Origin: Sherwoodlollariibacterium sp049275655
GTDB taxonomy: Bacteria > Omnitrophota > Gorgyraeia > Gygaellales > Profunditerraquicolaceae
Direction of reading: 5' to 3'
DNA: 13,477 bases
NCBI GenBank assembly: GCA_049275655.1
Contig: JBASUY010000028.1
Coordinates: 1 to 13,477, forward strand
Every line of letters begins with the position of its first letter. The first letter of the stretch is position 1. The notes beneath the pieces were generated by a model that saw only the letters and a program-made list of their open reading frames with translations, did no database searches and was not told the origin of the DNA. Of the stretch, positions 1 through 5,561 are shown piece after piece. A program made the translations under genes and the position numbers.

Positions 1-1
1 G

Positions 2-154
2 TATGATTTAGGGAAAATTGACGGGCGCATGGGAAAGCAGACAAGAGAAGCTATTAGGTCATTTCAAAGGGCAAATAATCTTGTAGTTGATGGGAAAGTA
101 GGCAAAAAGACTTGGGAGATTTTAAGAGGTTACTTAGGTAAAAAAATTAAATAA
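2..154 (+). CDS. Peptidoglycan-binding domain protein, C-terminal end only
   Basis: An open frame enters from the left edge and ends at TAA 152-154. Its 50 visible residues form one PG_binding_1 repeat: an IDGRMGKQT segment, then EAIRSFQRANNLVVDGKVG and KKTWEIL. This is the usual 'x-IDG-x-hG-x-x-T-x-x-AhxxFQ' pattern seen at the end of cell-wall hydrolases and envelope proteins. The domain binds peptidoglycan non-catalytically, so the protein probably acts in the periplasm or envelope. The catalytic or other N-terminal part lies outside the window, so the full function cannot be named. The final A of its stop codon is the first base of the hisF start codon (TAATG), which implies translational coupling and a shared message. 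Confidence 0.8.
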   Translation, partial: YDLGKIDGRMGKQTREAIRSFQRANNLVVDGKVGKKTWEILRGYLGKKIK

Positions 155-909
155 TGTTAGCTAAGCGTATTATCCCCTGCCTTGACATTAAAGACGGTAG
201 GGTTGTAAAGGGCGTAAAATTTATAGGCCTTAAGGATGCAGGCGACCCGGTTGAGATAGCCAAGGTTTATGATACAGAAGGGGCTGATGAGCTTGTTTTT
301 TTGGATATTACTGCTACTCTTGAAAATCGGAAGACGCTTGTAAGTTTAGTAGAGAGGATTGCCCAGAATATAGCTACGCCTTTTACTCTTGGCGGAGGGA
401 TAGGAGATATAAATGACCTCTCTATCCTTTTAAATGCCGGGGCAAGTAAAGTCTCTATTAATTCTGCGGCAGTTAAAAGCCCGGGATTGATTAAAGAGGC
501 TGCTAAAGAATTTGGTAGCCGGCGTATAGTCCTTGCTATTGACGCAAAAAAATCTAAATTAGGCTGGGAGGTTTATATTAACGGAGGGATGGTTTCTGCC
601 GGCTTGGATGCTTTAACCTGGGCAAGAGAAGGAGAAGACCTTGGCGCAGGAGAGATACTTTTAACTAGCATGGATTTTGACGGAACAAAAAGCGGGTATG
701 ATATTGAGCTTACCAAGGCAATCTCAGAGGCAGTTAAGATACCTGTGATTGCTTCCGGGGGAGCAGGAAAATTAGAAGATTTTTATAATTGCTTTACAAG
801 GACTAATGCTTCGGCAGCTTTGGCAGCCTCAATATTTCATTATCGGGAGTATTCTATTTTACAGGTAAAAGAGTACTTAAAAGAGAGGGGTATTTCGGTA
901 AGATTATGA
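154..909 (+). CDS. hisF: Imidazole glycerol phosphate synthase, cyclase subunit HisF
   Basis: HisF is a (beta/alpha)8-barrel enzyme that uses ammonia from its glutaminase partner HisH to turn PRFAR into imidazole glycerol phosphate and AICAR, a central step of histidine synthesis and a link to purine synthesis. At 251 residues it has full family length. The catalytic aspartates are present at D11 (PCLDIKDGRVVKG, with K19) and D130 (VLAIDAKK). Phosphate-binding turns are seen at GGGI (80-83) and SGGAG (201-205), and the TSMDFDGTKSGYD loop at 171-183 is typical. The ATG at 154 overlaps the previous stop codon (TAATG) and no strong Shine-Dalgarno site precedes it, which suggests reinitiation. 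hisH is not in the window. The protein contains a single histidine, a plausible economy for a histidine-synthesis enzyme. Confidence 0.97.
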   Translation: MLAKRIIPCLDIKDGRVVKGVKFIGLKDAGDPVEIAKVYDTEGADELVFLDITATLENRKTLVSLVERIAQNIATPFTLGGGIGDINDLSILLNAGASKVSINSAAVKSPGLIKEAAKEFGSRRIVLAIDAKKSKLGWEVYINGGMVSAGLDALTWAREGEDLGAGEILLTSMDFDGTKSGYDIELTKAISEAVKIPVIASGGAGKLEDFYNCFTRTNASAALAASIFHYREYSILQVKEYLKERGISVRL

Positions 910-1268
910 GCAAAAAAGATATTTTTAATATAAGGACCTTGAAGTTTGATAAGCAGGGGCTGATCCCGGCAGTTATTCAGGACTATAGAAGTAAGGATGT
1001 CTTGATGGTAGCATACATGAATAAGGAATCTTTGCGTAGAACTTTAAAACTTGGCAAGACTTGTTTTTGGTCGCGTTCGCGAAAAGAGTATTGGGTTAAA
1101 GGGATGACCTCTGGGCATTTTCAATTTGTTAAATCTATATTCTATGATTGTGACCGGGATGTTTTATTGATTAAGGTAAGGCAGATGGGTGTACCCTGCC
1201 ATACAGGGAAGAAGACCTGTTTTTATAGAAGCATTGGTAAAATCTGTAAACTTCGGGATAAAAGATGA
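906..1268 (+). CDS. hisI: Phosphoribosyl-AMP cyclohydrolase HisI
   Basis: HisI opens the purine ring of phosphoribosyl-AMP, the third step of histidine synthesis. It is a cytosolic zinc/magnesium enzyme. The 120-residue protein is the monofunctional form without a fused HisE pyrophosphohydrolase. Family signatures are clear: VLMVAYMNKESL (32-43), FWSRSRKEYWVKG (54-66), the metal-binding DCDRD at 81-85, and the cysteine pair in GVPCHTGKKTCF (96-106), giving zinc ligands C82, C98 and C105. One mild deviation is M67, where the family usually has glutamate (KGETSG). The start overlaps the hisF stop by four bases (ATGA), and its own stop overlaps trpE in the same way, so hisF, hisI and trpE look like one translationally coupled unit. 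Confidence 0.96.
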   Translation: MSKKDIFNIRTLKFDKQGLIPAVIQDYRSKDVLMVAYMNKESLRRTLKLGKTCFWSRSRKEYWVKGMTSGHFQFVKSIFYDCDRDVLLIKVRQMGVPCHTGKKTCFYRSIGKICKLRDKR

Positions 1269-2740
1269 TACAGATAAAGGAATTCTTAAGGTTATCAAAA
1301 GAGTATAATGTTGTGCCTATTTACAAGGAGGTTAATGCCGACCTTGATACTCCGGTATCTGCGTTTTTAAGGATAAATGATAGTGAATACGGTTTTTTGC
1401 TTGAGTCGGTTGAGGGGCAAGAAAACCTTGCAAGATATTCTTTTTTAGGAGTTAATCCTAGTTTAATTTTTAAGTCCTTTGGTGAGCGTATTGAAATAAT
1501 TAGCGCAAATAAAGTTACTAAATTTTTTACCTCTGCTACTCCTTTAGATGAAATCAAAAAGATAATGAGTAGCTTTAGGTGTGCTAAGGTTAGAGGGATT
1601 CCGCGCTTTTGCGGCGGGATGGTCGGCTTTTTAGGGTATGACATGGTGAGGTTTTTTAAGAATCTACCGGATAAAAACCCTGATGAACTACGCATGCCGG
1701 ATGCCCTTTTTATGTTGATGGATACTATCTTAGTATTTGACCATGTAGCTCATAAAATAAAGATAGTAAGTAATGCTATTTTACCTGAAGGAGGTAGGGT
1801 TAATCTTAAGCTTAAGAAAAAAATTTACAAAGAATCCTTAAGAAAAATAGATAGTCTTTACCTAAGGCTTAATAGGCCGCTTAAAAGAGGCAAAAGTCTT
1901 AAAAATAAAACTCTGCCTTTAAGGGTTTCTTCAAATTTTACCCCTAAGGGCTTTAAAAGAGTAGTTATCCGCGCTAAGGAGTTTATTAAAAAAGGAGAGG
2001 TTGTACAGGTAGTCTTATCTCAGCGCTTTAAGTTAAAGGCTCCTAAAAGCCCCTTTGATATATACCGTTCTTTGCGCAGCCTTAATCCTTCTCCGTATAT
2101 GTATTTTTTTAAGCTTAAGGATATTTATATTGTCGGCGCTTCTCCTGAGATGTTGGTGCGTTGTGAGGATGGAATAATCAAGACCCGCCCTATTGCCGGG
2201 ACTCGCCCTAGAGGTAAAGATGAGGCATTGGATAAGAAGCTTGCCTCTGAGTTGTTAAAAGATAAAAAGGAGCGTTCAGAGCATTTAATGCTCGTTGATT
2301 TAGGAAAAGATGATCTAGGCAGGGTAAGTAAAGCAGGTTCGGTTAAGGTAAGTGAGTTTATGAATATAGAAAGGTATTCTCATGTTATGCACCTTGTTAG
2401 TGAAGTAAAGGGAAGGCTTGACAAAGGCCGTTATGATATTTATGATGTTTTAAAAGCCGTCTTTCCTGCAGGAACAGTTTCAGGCTCTCCTAAGATGCGT
2501 GCGATGGAGATAATTGAACAACTGGAGAATATAAAGCGCGGGCCTTATGCAGGCTGTGTTGGGTATTTTAGTTTCTTGCAAAATATGGATACTTGTATTA
2601 CTATAAGGACGATTTTTCTCAAGGGTAGGGAGGCTTTTGTGCAGGCAGGAGCAGGGATAGTAGCTGAATCTTCTCCTAATAAAGAATATATTGAAACGGT
2701 AAATAAGGCTAAGGCTTTGATAGAAGCTATAACTAATTAA
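1265..2740 (+). CDS. trpE: Anthranilate synthase component I (TrpE)
   Basis: TrpE converts chorismate to anthranilate, using ammonia supplied by the glutamine amidotransferase TrpG, and is the entry step of tryptophan synthesis. The 491 residues are family length. The N-terminal domain carries the feedback-inhibition motif LLESVE (45-50) followed by ARYSFLG (56-62). The chorismate-binding domain shows GEVVQVVLSQRF (244-255), NPSPYMYFF (274-282), RPIAGTRPRG (308-317), HLMLVDLGKDDLGRV (340-354), FPAGTVSGSPKMRAMEIIE (400-418) and NMDTCITIRT (440-449). The SPYMYF and LLES motifs favour TrpE over the related PabB. It starts within the hisI stop (ATGA) with no leader peptide or attenuator, and trpG does not follow. 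The whole protein contains no tryptophan residue. Regulation would therefore be by feedback and by the upstream promoter outside the window. Confidence 0.94.
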   Translation: MIQIKEFLRLSKEYNVVPIYKEVNADLDTPVSAFLRINDSEYGFLLESVEGQENLARYSFLGVNPSLIFKSFGERIEIISANKVTKFFTSATPLDEIKKIMSSFRCAKVRGIPRFCGGMVGFLGYDMVRFFKNLPDKNPDELRMPDALFMLMDTILVFDHVAHKIKIVSNAILPEGGRVNLKLKKKIYKESLRKIDSLYLRLNRPLKRGKSLKNKTLPLRVSSNFTPKGFKRVVIRAKEFIKKGEVVQVVLSQRFKLKAPKSPFDIYRSLRSLNPSPYMYFFKLKDIYIVGASPEMLVRCEDGIIKTRPIAGTRPRGKDEALDKKLASELLKDKKERSEHLMLVDLGKDDLGRVSKAGSVKVSEFMNIERYSHVMHLVSEVKGRLDKGRYDIYDVLKAVFPAGTVSGSPKMRAMEIIEQLENIKRGPYAGCVGYFSFLQNMDTCITIRTIFLKGREAFVQAGAGIVAESSPNKEYIETVNKAKALIEAITN

Positions 2741-2741
2741 T

Positions 2742-2748
2742 AAGGAGG
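2742..2748 (+). promoter_or_regulatory. Strong Shine-Dalgarno site of rpsP
   Basis: AAGGAGG lies five bases before the rpsP ATG, a near-perfect complement to the 16S rRNA 3' end. It is the strongest ribosome-binding site in the window and fits a highly translated ribosomal-protein gene. It contrasts with the coupled, SD-poor starts upstream. Confidence 0.85.
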
Positions 2749-2753
2749 AATTA

Positions 2754-2993
2754 ATGGCAGTACGTATTAGATTAAGAAGGATAGGTAAAAACCCCAAAGG
2801 AAACCCTCATTTTAGGATATCCGTACTTGATGCCTCTAAAGGCAGGGATGCCCGGGTTTTAGAAGAGTTAGGGTTTTATAGCCCTTTAAAAGGAGAGGTA
2901 AGGATAAATAAAGAAAGAACAGAAGCCTGGCTTAAAAGGGGCGCGCAGCCTACTTTAACAGTTAAGAATATAATCAAGAAGAACCTTAAGTAA
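2754..2993 (+). CDS. rpsP: Small-subunit ribosomal protein S16
   Basis: S16 is a small primary or secondary binding protein of the 30S subunit that helps fold the 5' domain of 16S rRNA. The 79-residue product has the conserved start MAVRIRLRRIGKNPKGNPHF, then the IxVxDA element (ISVLDASKGRDAR) and the GFYSPLKG motif (41-48), followed by the KERTEAWLKRGAQPT helix region typical of the family. Length is normal. It is preceded by a strong AAGGAGG and lies 13 bases after trpE. In many bacteria rpsP is followed by rimM, trmD and rplS, or sits near ffh. None of those is here: it is followed by yajC, so its usual operon partners must lie elsewhere. Confidence 0.97.
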   Translation: MAVRIRLRRIGKNPKGNPHFRISVLDASKGRDARVLEELGFYSPLKGEVRINKERTEAWLKRGAQPTLTVKNIIKKNLK

Positions 2994-3011
2994 TAGAAGG
3001 AGCGTAAAATC

Positions 3012-3287
3012 ATGCAAGGCCAACCAACGAATCCGATATTAAACCTAATCCCTTTAGCGCTTATTTTTATCATCTTTTATTTTATGCTTATCAAGCCGCA
3101 GAAGCAGAAAGAAAAAGAGCACCGGGAGATGTTAAATAATATTGCTAAAAATGATGAGGTTGTAACCTCCGGAGGTATTCACGGAACGGTTATTAATGTT
3201 AAAGAGAAGACCTTAATTTTAAGAATTGATGAGGATGTAAAGATTGAAATTGATAAGAGCTCTATTGCTTATTTAAAGAAGAGTTAA
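3012..3287 (+). CDS. yajC: Preprotein translocase accessory subunit YajC
   Basis: YajC is a small inner-membrane protein that associates with SecD and SecF, which assist export through SecYEG. The 91-residue product has one transmembrane helix at about residues 9-25 (LNLIPLALIFIIFYFML), then the hallmark IKPQKQKEKEHREML basic segment and the cytosolic beta-rich part NDEVVTSGGIHGTVINV (46-62). Length and layout match the family. A GAAGGAG Shine-Dalgarno site at 2996-3002 precedes the ATG by nine bases. It sits 30 bases ahead of secDF, the common yajC-secD-secF order. A run of Ts (3297-3305) after the stop leads straight into the secDF ribosome-binding site. Confidence 0.95.
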   Translation: MQGQPTNPILNLIPLALIFIIFYFMLIKPQKQKEKEHREMLNNIAKNDEVVTSGGIHGTVINVKEKTLILRIDEDVKIEIDKSSIAYLKKS

Positions 3288-3305
3288 TAGCCTTTATTTT
3301 TTTTT

Positions 3306-3310
3306 GGAGG
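3306..3310 (+). promoter_or_regulatory. Shine-Dalgarno site of secDF
   Basis: GGAGG stands seven bases before the secDF ATG and directly follows a tract of nine Ts. It supports the ATG at 3318 as the start. Confidence 0.8.
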
Positions 3311-3317
3311 AACATTA

Positions 3318-5519
3318 ATGGAGAGAAGAGTTTTGCAGAAGGGTATTTTTATCCTTGCGATAATAGGTTTATGTGCTTATTTTGCCTTTCCTTTTGAAAA
3401 GCGGATAAATTTAGGCTTAGACCTTCAAGGAGGTATGCAGCTTTTACTTAAAGTTGATACTAAAAATATCCCCGAAAACTTACGCGAGGGAGTTACTGAT
3501 TTAGCTATTGAAAAACTAAGGAGTAGGATTGATGATTTAGGGGTAAGCGAGCCTTCAATACAAAAGCAAGGAGTAGATGAGATTCTTGTTCAGCTTCCCG
3601 GGATAACTGATAGGGATAGGGCTTTAAGTAAGTTAGGGCAGACCGGTTTATTAGAATTTAAATTAGTCTCTACAGATATTGAAAAATTAACTTCTGCTAT
3701 TAATGGAAATACCCCCGAAGGATATGAACTAAAATATAGCAAAGATGATTCAATGCCTCTGCTTTTAGAGAAAGAGGCAGTTTTAACCGGGGATGCTTTA
3801 AGCGATGCTATGGTAAATTTTAGCCAGTCAGGTTTTGGCGAGCAAGTAGTATCGCTTCGTTTTAATAGCGAAGGGGCTAAGATATTTGCCCAGATAACCT
3901 CAGAGAATATAGGCAGGAGGCTTGCTATAGTACTCGACGGAAAGGTGCAGTCTGCCCCTAATATAAGAGAGGCTATACCTACGGGAGAAGCAGTTATTAG
4001 CGGGCAATTTACTATTGAGCAGGCCCAGGATTTAGCTAAGATACTTAAACATGGGAAACTCCCGGCAGCAATTACCGTAGAAGAGGAGCGGACTGTTGGC
4101 CCACTCTTAGGCAAAGACTCTATTGCTAAAGGGATTAATGCTACAGTTATAGGCATTATCCTTGTGATTGTATTTATGATTGTTTTTTATTTTCTCTGCG
4201 GACTGATAGCAGATATTGCCCTTGTTCTAAACCTCCTTATGATTTTGGGCATATTAGGGATGCTTCCTTATCTATTCGGAGCGTCTGTGGCAACCCTTAC
4301 CTTGCCCGGTATCGCCGGTATCATACTCTCTTTAGGTATGGCTGTTGATGCTAATGTCTTAATAAATGAGAGGATAAGGGAAGAGTTATCTTTAGGAAAG
4401 GCCCTGCGCAATGCTATTTCTTTAGGGTATTCGCGCGCCTTTACTGCCATATTAGATTCTAACCTTACTACGCTCTTTGCCGCTTCCATACTTATAATGA
4501 TAGGGACAGGGGCTATTAAGGGTTTTGGGGTGACTTTAACTATAGGTATAATCGCCAGTATGTTTACCTCTATTGTAGTTACCCGCACTATACTCGAAGC
4601 CTTGTTAAGTATAAAGGCCATAAAAAATAAGCTTCCAATGCTTAAGCTCTTTGGCGAGACTAAGTTTGACTTTATCGGTAAACGCAGGATATTTTATCTT
4701 GCCTCAATAGCAGTTATCATTGTGGGTTTAGCCTTTTATTTTAAGAAAGGCAAGGATATTTATGGAATTGATTTTACCGGAGGGCAAGTACAGGAGTTTG
4801 GTTTTAAAGATACCCCGGATATTGACCAACTGCGCCTTATCCTTAATGAGGTTGGGTTGACAGGGGCGGTTATCCAACAGTTTAAAGATAACCCTAAAAT
4901 TGTCTCTATTCGCACTACGGAGGATAAGGCAGATGAACTCCTCTTAAAACTTAAAGAGGCGCTCCCTGAGAATAGCGTAGATGTCTTGCGTTTAGAGCGG
5001 GTAGGGCCTGTTGCAGGAACGCATTTAAAAAAGAAGGCGCTTTGGGCGTTAATATGGGCGTTGATAGCTATGTTGTTATATGTGGCTTTCAGGTTTAAGC
5101 ATTTTAATTTTGCCTTTGCCGGGGTAATTGCGCTTGTACATGATATCTTAGTGGCGTTTGCCTTTCTGATAATAACTAACCGCCCTATAGACCTTTTAAG
5201 TATTACCGCTTTTCTTACCATAGCTGGTTATTCTATTAACGATACGATAGTTATATACGACAGGGTAAGAGAAAATATGCGCCTTAAAAATAAGTTTACC
5301 CTTGCTGAACTTATTAATTTAAGCGTAAATCAAACGCTCTCTCGGACGATACTTACTACCGTGACTACCTTATTGGTAGTGATATCGCTATTTATTTACG
5401 GAGGAGAGGTTTTAAATAGTTTTGCCTTTACCCTTTTAGTTGGCTTTATCTGCGGAATATACTCTACTATATTTATAGCTTCTCCTTTAGTCTTGGCATT
5501 TGGTAGAAAGAAATCTTAA
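3318..5519 (+). CDS. secDF: Fused protein-export membrane protein SecDF
   Basis: SecD and SecF are RND-superfamily inner-membrane proteins that use the proton gradient to pull exported proteins out of the SecYEG channel. Here both are one 733-residue chain, as in several other phyla. The SecD half has TM1 (about 8-25), the signature GLDLQGGMQ (33-41), a short periplasmic domain (26-270) and five helices between 272 and 430 with the motif LGMAVDANVLINERI (339-353). Its D344 is the likely proton-relay aspartate. A linker (431-455) leads to the SecF half: TM about 457-475, GIDFTGGQVQEF (483-494), RVGPVAG (561-567), then five helices (573-727) with AGYSINDTIVIYDRVREN (636-653) and its conserved D642. 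The periplasmic head is clearly shorter than that of E. coli SecD. The gene follows yajC by 30 bases. Confidence 0.96.
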   Translation: MERRVLQKGIFILAIIGLCAYFAFPFEKRINLGLDLQGGMQLLLKVDTKNIPENLREGVTDLAIEKLRSRIDDLGVSEPSIQKQGVDEILVQLPGITDRDRALSKLGQTGLLEFKLVSTDIEKLTSAINGNTPEGYELKYSKDDSMPLLLEKEAVLTGDALSDAMVNFSQSGFGEQVVSLRFNSEGAKIFAQITSENIGRRLAIVLDGKVQSAPNIREAIPTGEAVISGQFTIEQAQDLAKILKHGKLPAAITVEEERTVGPLLGKDSIAKGINATVIGIILVIVFMIVFYFLCGLIADIALVLNLLMILGILGMLPYLFGASVATLTLPGIAGIILSLGMAVDANVLINERIREELSLGKALRNAISLGYSRAFTAILDSNLTTLFAASILIMIGTGAIKGFGVTLTIGIIASMFTSIVVTRTILEALLSIKAIKNKLPMLKLFGETKFDFIGKRRIFYLASIAVIIVGLAFYFKKGKDIYGIDFTGGQVQEFGFKDTPDIDQLRLILNEVGLTGAVIQQFKDNPKIVSIRTTEDKADELLLKLKEALPENSVDVLRLERVGPVAGTHLKKKALWALIWALIAMLLYVAFRFKHFNFAFAGVIALVHDILVAFAFLIITNRPIDLLSITAFLTIAGYSINDTIVIYDRVRENMRLKNKFTLAELINLSVNQTLSRTILTTVTTLLVVISLFIYGGEVLNSFAFTLLVGFICGIYSTIFIASPLVLAFGRKKS

Positions 5520-5524
5520 GGTAT

Positions 5525-5554
5525 TTGACGTTTTTTCTTACCTACTCTTATAAA
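5525..5554 (+). promoter_or_regulatory. Candidate sigma-70 promoter for mfd, possibly leaderless
   Basis: In the 42-base gap after secDF, TTGACG (5525-5530, 5 of 6 consensus) is followed after 18 bases by TATAAA (5549-5554, 5 of 6). Transcription would be expected to start about seven bases downstream, at 5561-5562, which is exactly the mfd ATG. No Shine-Dalgarno site precedes that ATG, which agrees with a leaderless message. The region is A+T-rich, so chance matches are possible. Confidence 0.45.
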
Positions 5555-5561
5555 AAAGAGA

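Noticed and set aside
3261..3305. Possible terminator after yajC: CTATT and AATAG pairing before a T-run
   Set aside because: The stem has only five A/T-rich pairs with a long loop, and the T-run leads directly into the secDF ribosome-binding site; transcription is expected to continue.
3590..4156. Long open frame on the minus strand opposite secDF (188 residues), and similar minus-strand frames opposite trpE, secDF, mfd, surA, pdxA and dnaG
   Set aside because: All lie opposite well-recognised genes, have low-complexity Ser/Ile/Leu-rich translations and no family motif; they are shadows of codon bias.
5515..5540. Possible terminator after secDF, T-run at 5531-5536
   Set aside because: No stable G/C stem precedes the Ts, and the same bases fit better as the spacer of the candidate mfd promoter.
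5545..5560. Short inverted repeat CTCTT/AAGAG just before the mfd ATG
   Set aside because: Five pairs in an A/T-rich stretch; too weak to claim as a structure or operator.
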